Assembly (NCBI RefSeq): GCF_023715445.1
Contig: NZ_JAMBOD010000009.1
Location: forward strand, 1 to 64,000
Direction: 5' to 3'
Length of the DNA: 64,000 nucleotides
DNA from: Fictibacillus nanhaiensis
GTDB lineage: Bacteria; Bacillota; Bacilli; Bacillales; Fictibacillaceae
Both the position numbers and the translations under genes were made by a program. Each line of letters starts with the position of its first letter. The first letter of the stretch is position 1. Below, one piece after another: positions 1-7,521 of this stretch. Under the pieces are notes generated by a model. It saw only the letters and a program-made list of their open reading frames with translations. It had not been told where the DNA came from and ran no database searches.

Positions 1-80
1 GCTTCAAAAACTCGTTCCATGGTCAACAGATCTACCCGAATCATGTTATTTAGCTAATCATAAGGAATAACAAAAGTTTA

Positions 81-118
81 AATGATCCACACCTTGAAAA
101 GCAGGTGTGGATCATTTT
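81..118 (+). terminator. Intrinsic terminator of an upstream gene
   Basis: A 14-bp perfect stem (AATGATCCACACCT with its complement) with an 8-nt loop is followed by TTTTAC. It ends a transcript entering from the left edge; the gene itself lies outside the window. Confidence 0.8.
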
Positions 119-130
119 ACGCTTACAAAT

Positions 131-166
131 CAATTACCGTGGGATTAATACGAATTACCGTTGGAT
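131..166. repeat. Two-unit phased repeat (TTACCGTKGGAT)
   Basis: Two copies of AATTACCGT(G/T)GGAT start 21 bp apart just upstream of lysK. The unit resembles the reverse complement of the TCCCACGTTA units at 45821-45871. This is the smallest of five such arrays in the window. Confidence 0.55.
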
Positions 167-261
167 TTCTCGCGATAATACCTGATGAGGTATTGAGAAT
201 AGGACCGTTTTTACACCAAAGCTACCGCTAACTTGAGTAAAAAAATGAGAGGTGATGAAAG

Positions 262-1812
262 ATGCATTGGGCATATCGTATTGCAGAAGAATTGATCAGG
301 CAACATCCTGATCGTGAAACCTTTGTTTGTGCTTCAGGGATCAGTCCATCAGGTTCCGTTCATATTGGGAATTTTCGTGAAGTCGTTACAACCTTTTTTG
401 TTGTGAAAGCACTACAGCAATTAGGTAAGAAAACACGCTTTATCTTTTCGTGGGATGATTTCGATCGTTTCCGGAAAGTACCTAAGAATGTAGATCCGTC
501 TTTTGAACAATACATTGGAATGCCATATTCTAAAATCCCGTGTCCGTTCGGGTGCCACGATTCCTATGCTCAACACTTCGAAAAAGAATTTGAGCAGTCC
601 TTAGAAACTTTTGGAATTGTGCCAGAGTTTATTTATCAAAGCAAGGAATACAGATCTAAAAGATACAACACCCATATTCTCCTTGCATTAGAAGAAAGAA
701 AGCAAATTTACGATATTTTGATGACCTATAAAACAGGGGAGTCAAGTGAAAAAGAGCGGGAAAACTTTTACCCGGTAAATGTGTATTGTGAAGTATGTCA
801 AAAAGATACGGTGAAAGTTACAGGTTTCCATGATAGGACATTAAATTATACGTGTTCATGCGGTCATTCAAACTCAGTGGATGTTCTTGAAGCAACAAAT
901 ATGAAATTAAACTGGAAAATCGACTGGCCGATGCGGTGGATGGTTGAAGGTGTTGTGTTCGAACCAGGAGGCAGGGATCATTCGTCCGAAACCGGGAGTT
1001 ATCGAGTATCAAAAGAAGTAGCTATGAAAATCTTCAACCACCAAGCGCCACAATATGAGCCATATGATTTTATTCGTATAAAAGGAACAGGTGAAAAGAT
1101 GTCGAGTTCTTCAGGAAACAATATTACGCCTGGAGAGTTGTTTGAAGTCTATTCGCCGGAAGTCATCCTCTTCATGTTCGCAAAATATCAGCCAGATGCT
1201 GCTTTTCATATCGGCCTAGATGAGGATGTAATAAGAAATTATACAGAATATGAGCGGTTTAGGAATACTGATTCAGTACAGTTAAAAGAAGAGATAAAAG
1301 CTGCTCTGGACTTTTCATCATCATTTACAAATAAAATTGGACAAACAGCAAAATTCGGGCAAGTAGTGAGTATCCTGCCAATGGTCAACTTTGATAAAAC
1401 TTTAGTAAGGGAAGTGCTTAATCGAACGGGTGAGGTTTATTCGTTAGAAGAAGTTCAGCCGGTTTGTGAAAGAGCTGAATATTGGCTGCGTAACTGGTGC
1501 CCTGAAAAAATCCTGCAAATGAATGAACGAAGAAACTTTGAGTATTATGAGAAACTGAGTAATGTGGAGAAGAAGTGGTTGAAAGGATTTGTTGAATTGC
1601 TAAAGGATGGTTCAGAACGGACTGACGTTGAGTTGATGCAGAACGTGTATGATATATGTCATGTAGATGATCCAAAAGTGAAAAGAAACAACCAAAAAAG
1701 ATTGTTTAGCATCATTTATCAACTTGTTTTAAATAACAGCAGCGGACCGCGCATTCCATTGTTGGTTCATTCCATAGGGAGAGAGCGGTTGATAAGACTT
1801 TTATCCTTTTAA
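262..1812 (+). CDS. lysK: Lysyl-tRNA synthetase, class I
   Basis: This cytoplasmic enzyme charges tRNA-Lys with lysine. The 516-residue length fits class I LysRS (about 500-530) and the fold is that of class I synthetases: a HIGH-type signature in GSVHIGNFRE near residue 35 and the KMSKS-type loop GEKMSSSSGN near residue 280. Cysteine pairs CPFGC, CEVCQ and CSCG in the middle suggest zinc-type knuckles. ATG 262 follows the ribosome site AGAGGTGAT at a good distance. Most bacteria use the unrelated class II LysS; Bacillus cereus relatives are known to carry class I in addition. I see no T-box (no TGGNACCGCG) in the 140 bp upstream. Monocistronic between two terminators. Confidence 0.95.
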   Translation: MHWAYRIAEELIRQHPDRETFVCASGISPSGSVHIGNFREVVTTFFVVKALQQLGKKTRFIFSWDDFDRFRKVPKNVDPSFEQYIGMPYSKIPCPFGCHDSYAQHFEKEFEQSLETFGIVPEFIYQSKEYRSKRYNTHILLALEERKQIYDILMTYKTGESSEKERENFYPVNVYCEVCQKDTVKVTGFHDRTLNYTCSCGHSNSVDVLEATNMKLNWKIDWPMRWMVEGVVFEPGGRDHSSETGSYRVSKEVAMKIFNHQAPQYEPYDFIRIKGTGEKMSSSSGNNITPGELFEVYSPEVILFMFAKYQPDAAFHIGLDEDVIRNYTEYERFRNTDSVQLKEEIKAALDFSSSFTNKIGQTAKFGQVVSILPMVNFDKTLVREVLNRTGEVYSLEEVQPVCERAEYWLRNWCPEKILQMNERRNFEYYEKLSNVEKKWLKGFVELLKDGSERTDVELMQNVYDICHVDDPKVKRNNQKRLFSIIYQLVLNNSSGPRIPLLVHSIGRERLIRLLSF

Positions 1813-1846
1813 AATTATTAATCTGTCTATATCATAAATGTTCAAC

Positions 1847-1887
1847 AAAAAGGTGACGCAAAATCAAAGCGTCACCTTTCCTTTTTG
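1847..1887. terminator. Bidirectional terminator, lysK / DUF1641
   Basis: An 11-bp stem (AAAGGTGACGC and its complement) is flanked by CCTTTTTG on the plus side and by a run of T on the minus side, so it can end both convergent transcripts. Confidence 0.85.
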
Positions 1888-2367
1888 TTACTTCTTCAAT
1901 TCCTGTCCCATGCCTTTCAAAAAGTGAAGGCCAAAGCCGATTGCCCGGTTAATGTCAGGGTCTTTCAGAGACTTAACCAAATCAAAGGCACCAATTTTTT
2001 GTTCACTTTCCACAAATGTTTCGCCTTGTTTCAAACCAGACACGACGCTGTCTAGGAGCTTTGCCGTTACCTCAGGATCCATTTTTGTTAAGACGCCAGC
2101 CGCACCCATCAAGTTGTTGATCATGTTGGTGACCGGCTCACGGGATGCCTGGCCGAGTGCGATACTTGCAATCTTGTCTTTGGCTTCGAGCATAGCATTG
2201 GCTGCTTCCAATGCACCGATTTTATCAAGTTCACCTATAAAATCGAGAGCCTTTGTTAATGCAGCATCTTTTTCAACTAATGCTTTTTGCAGTTCAGCCA
2301 ATTTTTCCTGCTGAATCTGTTCTTCGGTTTTTACATTCTTCTTAATGACTGTAATCGGTTGTGCCAT
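1888..2367 (-). CDS. DUF1641 family protein (YrhD-like)
   Basis: A 159-residue, mostly helical cytoplasmic protein with a lysine/glutamate-rich N-terminal third that looks like a coiled coil, followed by a conserved region containing FDLVKSLKDPDINRAIGFGL, typical of DUF1641. It follows the formate dehydrogenase gene by 14 bp, so the two are co-transcribed, the same pairing as yrhE-yrhD in Bacillus subtilis. The biochemical role of DUF1641 is not established; the constant linkage suggests a subunit or assembly partner of the oxidoreductase (inference). Confidence 0.85.
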   Translation of the reverse strand: MAQPITVIKKNVKTEEQIQQEKLAELQKALVEKDAALTKALDFIGELDKIGALEAANAMLEAKDKIASIALGQASREPVTNMINNLMGAAGVLTKMDPEVTAKLLDSVVSGLKQGETFVESEQKIGAFDLVKSLKDPDINRAIGFGLHFLKGMGQELKK

Positions 2368-2381
2368 TATAATTAAGCCCC

Positions 2382-5318
2382 CTACACTTTATCCGTCAGA
2401 TGGACATAGCCTGGACGGTTCCATTTACGCTGCACCTCTACGCCTTTTTGAGGATAGCGTTTCTTGTTTCTAGGGTTATTGCCAGGAAGCTTCACTTCAC
2501 CTTCACGGCTGATGATTTCCATCCTTACTTTTGTTTGTTTATAAGCAGGTGTATGTGTTCGGTGATCAACCGCTGGACCTGTTAAAAAGTTGATTGCTGT
2601 CTCGTTATCAATAGAGTTCATCGGTAGAAACAGCTCGTTATTCTTAACCCGATCTGTTACAAGTGCATTCAGCTTAACGGCTCCAAACGGAGAAATCAAG
2701 CGAACAACAGATCCGTCGATTACACCGCGTTCTTCAGCAAGGGCTGGTGACACTTCAACAAATACATCGGGCACTTTATGCTGAATCCCTTTCGATTTGT
2801 TCGTCAGGTTTCCTTCATGGAAGTGTTCAAGCATGCGTCCGTTGTTGATGTGCAGGTCAAATTCCTCAGGAAACTCTGCTGGATGCATCCAATCAGACAG
2901 AGCAAAGCGGGCTTTTTTATCAGGGAAGTTAAAGCCTTCCGTGTAAAGAAGGGGTGTACTTCTTCCGCTAAGATCTCCCCAAAGGAAGCTGCCCCAGCCT
3001 TCAAGAACCTTATAATTTGCTTCACCGAACAACGGAGCAAGTGATGCCATTTCCTCAAAAATTTCGCCAGGATGACTATAGTTCCAGTCTGCCCCCATAC
3101 GGATGGCGATCGCCTGGATGATCTCCCAGTCCGGACGAGAACCGCCAGTTGTAGGAAGTGCTTGATACAAACGCTGAACACGGCGTTCAGTATTCGTGAA
3201 CGTTCCTTCTTTTTCTAGTGAAGGAGCAGCTGGTAAAATCACATCGGCGTATTGAGCCGTCTTCGATAAGAAAATATCTTGAACGACAAAGAAATCAAGC
3301 TGTGAAAGCATATCATGGACATGGTTTGAGTTGGAATCAACTAATGCCATGTCTTCACCGATCAAGTACATCGCTTTGATCTCACCCTTGCCAATTCCTT
3401 CGACCATTTGGATGTTATCTTTACCAGGCTTGCTGTCGATCGTGACACCATACGCTTTTTCAAACTTTGCACGGGCAAAATCATCGGTAATATGCTGGTA
3501 ACCAGGCAGCCATGCCGGAAGAGTTCCCATGTCACAAGCACCTTGAACGTTGTTATGTCCACGAAGCGGATAAGCGCCGGCACCAGGACGACGATAGTTT
3601 CCTGTTGCTAAAAGGAGATTCGAAATCGCAGCAGACGTATCGCTTCCTCCTGTGTTTTGCGTAACACCCATGCCCCAGAGGACGCATGTGCCATCCGCGT
3701 CACGGATCATTTTCGCCACATCGATCATCATCTCTTGAGATAGCCCCGTAATCTCTTCAGCGTACTCGAGCGTGTACGTTTCCAAGACTTCTTTAAACTC
3801 ATCGAGGTAATGAACATTCTCATCGATAAACGTCTGATCGTGCCAGCCTTGATCGATTATATATTTCGTAACCGCCATTAGCCACACTTGGTCTGTTCCT
3901 TGCTTCGGACTCATGAAGATATCAGAACGCTCAGCCAGTTCGTGTTTGCGAAGGTCAGCGACAATCAGTTTTTGACCGTGAAGCTTGTGCGCACGTTTCA
4001 CGCGAGTCGCGAGTACGGGATGTCCTTCTGTCGGGTTGGCACCGACTACGATAACAAGGCCAGCTTGTGCGATATCTTGAATTGTTCCTGCGTCACCACC
4101 CATACCAACCGTACGGAACAAGCCGTCAGTTGCAGGGGACTGACAATAACGGGAGCAGTTATCCACGTTGTTTGTTCCAAATACTTGGCGGGCAAGCTTC
4201 TGCATCAAGTAGTTCTCTTCGTTCGTAATTTTAGATGACGACACGAACCCAAGTGCGTTGCTGCCATATTGTTCTTTTATGGAACTCATCTTGTTTGCAA
4301 TGAGACTTAGCGCTTCATCCCACGTAGATTCCACGAATACACCGTCTTTACGGATCAGTGGGGTAGTAAGACGTTCTTCACTGTTCACGAAGTCCCAGCC
4401 GAACTTTCCTTTTACACAAGTGGAAATAGCGTTCACTGGACCTTCACTCGGTTCCACTTTTAAAATTTTTCTGCCTTTCGTCCATACTTCGAACGAACAG
4501 CCGACACCGCAGAAGGTACAAACGGTTTTCGTCTTTTTCGTACGTGTTTCACGCATTGCGGCTTCCACTTCAGATACGGCAAAAATACCGCTGTAGCCAG
4601 GCTCAACTTCCTTTACAAGCTCGACCATCGGCTCAAGAAGATCTTCCTTTAATCCAGTCATGAAACCAGCTTCTCCAAGCATGGATTTTTCCATGAGGGC
4701 GTTGCACGGACAAACTGTTACACACTGTCCGCAGCCTACACATGAGGATTCATCGATACTTGATCCTGCATCCCAAATAACGCGCGGGCGTTCACGCTCC
4801 CAATCGATTGAAAGCGTTTCGTTCACCTGAAGGTTCTGACACACTTCAACGCACTGTCCGCATGTGATACATTGGTTCGCATCATACCGGTAAAACGGGT
4901 GAGACATATCGATATCCACCGGCTCCTCTTTTGGAGAATAAGGAATAGACTGATGCTCGATCTCCATCAGTTCAGCAGTATTATGCAGCTTGCAGTTTCC
5001 GTTGTTGTTATCACATACCGTACAATAAAGAAGGTGGTTTTCAAGAAGTCTGTCCATCGCTTGATTTTGTGCATCCTTCGCACGGGAGGATGAACGTTCG
5101 ATGTTCATACCGTCAAGTGCCATCGTAGAACATGAGCGCATCAGTTTGCCATCCACCTCAACGATACAAGTATCACACGTCTCGATCGGATCCACTTGAG
5201 GCGTGTAGCATATTTGAGGATGAGACATTTCATTTTTGTTGATGATATCAAGAATAGACGTACCAGATGGGGCTCCATACATTTTCCCATCGATCTTGAT
5301 TTGAATCATTTTGTCCAT
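2382..5318 (-). CDS. fdhF: Formate dehydrogenase-type molybdopterin oxidoreductase, large subunit
   Basis: A 978-residue cytoplasmic oxidoreductase without a Tat signal. Domains in order: N-terminal [2Fe-2S] ferredoxin domain (C37, C48, C51, C63); His-Cys cluster (H95, C99, C102, C109); two [4Fe-4S] motifs (C150-C160 and C193-C203); a fourth Fe-S site before the molybdopterin domain (C267, C270, C274, C301); the bis-MGD domain with RGHNNVQGACDMG; and a C-terminal dinucleotide-binding domain. The Mo-ligand position is cysteine (C392), not selenocysteine. It is followed by glutamine (YCQSP), whereas classical formate dehydrogenases have histidine there. The family is annotated as formate dehydrogenase (YrhE/YjgC type) and FdhD nearby supports a sulfurated Mo site; formate as substrate is likely but not proven. 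A long leader with a terminator precedes it. Confidence 0.9.
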   Translation of the reverse strand: MDKMIQIKIDGKMYGAPSGTSILDIINKNEMSHPQICYTPQVDPIETCDTCIVEVDGKLMRSCSTMALDGMNIERSSSRAKDAQNQAMDRLLENHLLYCTVCDNNNGNCKLHNTAELMEIEHQSIPYSPKEEPVDIDMSHPFYRYDANQCITCGQCVEVCQNLQVNETLSIDWERERPRVIWDAGSSIDESSCVGCGQCVTVCPCNALMEKSMLGEAGFMTGLKEDLLEPMVELVKEVEPGYSGIFAVSEVEAAMRETRTKKTKTVCTFCGVGCSFEVWTKGRKILKVEPSEGPVNAISTCVKGKFGWDFVNSEERLTTPLIRKDGVFVESTWDEALSLIANKMSSIKEQYGSNALGFVSSSKITNEENYLMQKLARQVFGTNNVDNCSRYCQSPATDGLFRTVGMGGDAGTIQDIAQAGLVIVVGANPTEGHPVLATRVKRAHKLHGQKLIVADLRKHELAERSDIFMSPKQGTDQVWLMAVTKYIIDQGWHDQTFIDENVHYLDEFKEVLETYTLEYAEEITGLSQEMMIDVAKMIRDADGTCVLWGMGVTQNTGGSDTSAAISNLLLATGNYRRPGAGAYPLRGHNNVQGACDMGTLPAWLPGYQHITDDFARAKFEKAYGVTIDSKPGKDNIQMVEGIGKGEIKAMYLIGEDMALVDSNSNHVHDMLSQLDFFVVQDIFLSKTAQYADVILPAAPSLEKEGTFTNTERRVQRLYQALPTTGGSRPDWEIIQAIAIRMGADWNYSHPGEIFEEMASLAPLFGEANYKVLEGWGSFLWGDLSGRSTPLLYTEGFNFPDKKARFALSDWMHPAEFPEEFDLHINNGRMLEHFHEGNLTNKSKGIQHKVPDVFVEVSPALAEERGVIDGSVVRLISPFGAVKLNALVTDRVKNNELFLPMNSIDNETAINFLTGPAVDHRTHTPAYKQTKVRMEIISREGEVKLPGNNPRNKKRYPQKGVEVQRKWNRPGYVHLTDKV

Positions 5319-5346
5319 GTGAAACCTTCCTTTCCTTTATAAAGTA

Positions 5347-5547
5347 CAAAAAAATCCACCACGAAAGCACAGATTCTATAAGAAATCAGAAAATGTGTAT
5401 CATGGTGGAATAGTTTAATAGCAGACTCTTACTATTGAGCCAATCCAACATCTTATGTAATTAGGTAAGAGGGAAGAAAAACAGTGGCTACTATTTCTTC
5501 TTCCAACTTTCTTCTCTTATTATAGCGTTTACAATGAAAAAGAACAA
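5347..5547 (-). promoter_or_regulatory. Promoter and attenuator-like leader of the formate dehydrogenase operon
   Basis: On the minus strand, TTGTTC (5542-5547), a 17-bp spacer and TATAAT (5519-5524) form a sigma-A promoter. The roughly 190-nt leader then carries a CTCTTAC/GTAAGAG stem enclosing about 35 nt, and a long hairpin whose base is a 9-bp stem (CCACCATGA with its complement, 5356-5364 and 5400-5408), followed directly by a seven-T run. It lies only about 30 nt before the start codon, so it is a terminator inside the operon's own leader. The geometry is that of a riboswitch or protein-controlled attenuator. I do not recognise the aptamer. Confidence 0.7.
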
Positions 5548-5655
5548 TAAATCTTCGAAACTAGTGAAGAGAGTAGCTTAGAATTTTTCACGTGCGAAAA
5601 GTAAGTACATCATGTATGATTAGTAAAAAATGGAGAAACAGTGGTGATGGTTTAA

Positions 5656-6000
5656 ATGTCTAAAAAGGTACATGACTTTAACGATATTATCCGAAAGCTG
5701 CGCAAGAATCTGTTAGGAAAGGGACCTGAGAAAATTCATACGGTCTTTGTTGAAAACATGGCGATCTCAACCATGTATGGCAACTTAACGCCAACGGAAA
5801 AATTTATTGCTCGCACGGCTGAAGGCAAAGAAATGGTGCATGCGGCTAGAACCCGTCTTATCCAAGACGTGTATGCAAAAGCACCGCCAGAAGGGTTAGA
5901 AGATGTGACGGGTGCCAAGTTTGTCTATTTGTTCTCCGATTTTAAAGTAGATGAGGACATGGCGGTCTCCGTGTTCGTTTTTGATAAACCAATCGCTTGA
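5656..6000 (+). CDS. DUF2294 family protein
   Basis: A 114-residue soluble protein with the DUF2294 pattern: an N-terminal helix, a conserved IHTVFVENMAISTMYGNLTP stretch, and a C-terminal region including TGAKFVYLFSDFKVDEDMAV. The function of the family is unknown. It diverges from the formate dehydrogenase operon and overlaps or abuts fdhD downstream, so it belongs to the formate module. ATG 5656 lies after GGAGAAACAGTGGTGATGG, a modest ribosome site. Confidence 0.8.
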   Translation: MSKKVHDFNDIIRKLRKNLLGKGPEKIHTVFVENMAISTMYGNLTPTEKFIARTAEGKEMVHAARTRLIQDVYAKAPPEGLEDVTGAKFVYLFSDFKVDEDMAVSVFVFDKPIA

Positions 6001-6017
6001 TGAAGGGAGGGCACTTC

Positions 6018-6809
6018 ATGAAACCTGTTGTGACAAAGCGGGAAATTCTTCAATTTAATAATGGCGAGGCGTTACAAGTTGAAGATACCATAGTAACCGA
6101 ACTCCCTGTGACGATCAAGATCAATGGAGAAGAATTCGTAACGATGGTTTGCAGCCCTGAGTACATAGAAGACATGGTTGTCGGTTACCTCGCTTCAGAA
6201 GGAATCATACGAAACTATGAAGATATTAAAGACATCTGGGTGCAAGAGGACGGAAGCTACGTTCATGTAAAGACGGATAAATTGAACCCTCTCTATCAAA
6301 ATCTGCAGAATAAAAGGTATATAACTTCGTGCTGCGGGATGAGCCGGCAAGGTTTTGTGTTCGCGAACGATGCGCTTACGGCAAAGAGTATGAACGAAGT
6401 CCGGGTGAGAGTAACGCCGGAAGATTGTTTCAGGTTGATGAAAGAGATGCAGGGGACAGCTGGTGTTTTTAAAGAAACAGGCGGTGTTCATAATGCAGCG
6501 CTATGTGATGTGAACGGAATTGTCCTGAGCCGGATGGATATTGGACGCCACAATGCTCTTGATAAAATCTACGGGTATTGCTTGAAGAATAATATTTTCA
6601 TAGGGGACAAGATCCTCGTATTCAGCGGAAGGATTTCGTCAGAAATTTTGTTGAAGGTAGCAAAGATCGGCTGTGAAATCGTGCTGTCTAAATCCGCACC
6701 TACCGAATTCGCCCTGCAGTCGGCAGAAGAGCTTGGAATTACGACGGTTGGGTTTATCAGGGGTGACTCGATGAACGTGTATACGAGACCGGAGAGGATT
6801 ATACATTAA
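6018..6809 (+). CDS. fdhD: FdhD, formate dehydrogenase accessory sulfurtransferase
   Basis: FdhD carries sulfur from the cysteine desulfurase to the molybdenum cofactor and is needed for active formate dehydrogenases. Visible features are the conserved cysteine pair in ITSCCGMSRQG near residue 110, the GGVHNAAL motif and the MDIGRHNALDK cofactor-binding motif. I place the start at ATG 6018 because GGGAGGG ends 7 nt before it; an in-frame ATG at 5997 has no ribosome site. The 263-residue length fits the family. Its gene follows the DUF2294 gene with almost no gap and is closed by a good terminator. Confidence 0.93.
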   Translation: MKPVVTKREILQFNNGEALQVEDTIVTELPVTIKINGEEFVTMVCSPEYIEDMVVGYLASEGIIRNYEDIKDIWVQEDGSYVHVKTDKLNPLYQNLQNKRYITSCCGMSRQGFVFANDALTAKSMNEVRVRVTPEDCFRLMKEMQGTAGVFKETGGVHNAALCDVNGIVLSRMDIGRHNALDKIYGYCLKNNIFIGDKILVFSGRISSEILLKVAKIGCEIVLSKSAPTEFALQSAEELGITTVGFIRGDSMNVYTRPERIIH

Positions 6810-6815
6810 GTGGTG

Positions 6816-6845
6816 AGCTGAGGATGAATCCTCAGCTTTTTAAAA
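6816..6845 (+). terminator. Terminator after fdhD
   Basis: A 10-bp stem (AGCTGAGGAT and its complement) with a tiny loop is followed by TTTTT. Confidence 0.9.
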
Positions 6846-7005
6846 TTTTTCAGAGAGTTTTTATAAAAATGCCGAGATCAACACAAGTAACGGACCAGTT
6901 GAGATTGAAAGTTTGCCTGCAGAACTACAGGATCAGTTTGCTATGGCATATAAAATGATCCAGCATGTATACAGTTTGCAAAAGGAGTATAAAGAAAGTC
7001 ACTAA
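6844..7005 (+). pseudogene. C-terminal remnant of an unidentified gene
   Basis: A reading frame of about 53 codons runs from the stop at 6841 to TAA 7003-7005 with no start codon near its beginning. The peptide contains EIESLPAELQDQFAMAYKMI and ends in KEYKESH. It has its own terminator downstream. The pattern suggests the tail of a gene whose 5' part was deleted, with the break at the fdhD terminator. I cannot name the family. Confidence 0.45.
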
Positions 7006-7006
7006 T

Positions 7007-7039
7007 AAAGCAGTCCTGCTATTGGCATAACTGCTTTTT
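7007..7039 (+). terminator. Terminator after the gene remnant
   Basis: AAAGCAGT pairs with ACTGCTTT around a 15-nt loop and runs into TTTTT. Confidence 0.65.
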
Positions 7040-7044
7040 AAGAT

Positions 7045-7413
7045 TTAGTTATGCACCTGCAATTTATTTCCGCTAGGATCAGTGAAATGGAAATAACTGT
7101 GCCCGTTGTCTTCTTGAATATCATCTACTTTTACATTTTGATTTGTTAAATAGGTATGCAGCTTATTGATATTTGAAGTTGTAAATCCTATTGAAAATTC
7201 AGCCTGTCCATTTATGGTAAAATGCCCTCTGGAATCGTGATCACCCTTTACTAAAATAAGCAGAGGTCCAGACTTCAGTTCTATAACAGCAAGTTTTTCA
7301 TCGCTGTGCCTTAATTGAAATCCTAAACATTCCGTGTACCATGTTATTGACTCTTGAAGGTCAATGACAGGTATCCTAAAGTAATGCATCTCATGGATTA
7401 ATGATTCGCTCAT
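7045..7413 (-). CDS. VOC superfamily protein (glyoxalase/bleomycin-resistance fold)
   Basis: A 122-residue protein with the paired beta-alpha-beta-beta-beta arrangement of the vicinal oxygen chelate fold: HYFRIPVIDLQESITWYTE at the N-terminus and HSYFHFTDPSGNKLQVHN at the end. Histidines and the C-terminal acidic/polar positions are compatible with metal binding. The substrate cannot be told. The start ATG follows AAGGAGGAATAACG, an excellent ribosome site. Single gene; weak antibiotic- or aldehyde-related roles are common in the family. Confidence 0.85.
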   Translation of the reverse strand: MSESLIHEMHYFRIPVIDLQESITWYTECLGFQLRHSDEKLAVIELKSGPLLILVKGDHDSRGHFTINGQAEFSIGFTTSNINKLHTYLTNQNVKVDDIQEDNGHSYFHFTDPSGNKLQVHN

Positions 7414-7471
7414 CGTTATTCCTCCTTAATTTTCTAACAACATATTTCGGTAATAAATGACTTAATCCTTC

Positions 7472-7513
7472 AAAAAAATAAAGCAGTCCTGCTTACAGAG
7501 AGCAGGACTGCTT
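7472..7513 (-). terminator. Terminator of the beta-lactamase-fold gene
   Basis: A 13-bp perfect stem (AAGCAGTCCTGCT) with a 7-nt loop is followed on the minus strand by TATTTTTTT. Confidence 0.92.
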
Positions 7514-7521
7514 CATGCTTT

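Noticed and set aside
120-261. T-box leader for lysK
   Set aside because: No TGGNACCGCG motif, no terminator after 118, and the stretch is too short.
2804-3181. 125-residue minus-strand frame inside the oxidoreductase gene
   Set aside because: It is an alternative frame of a gene with clear Fe-S and molybdopterin motifs.
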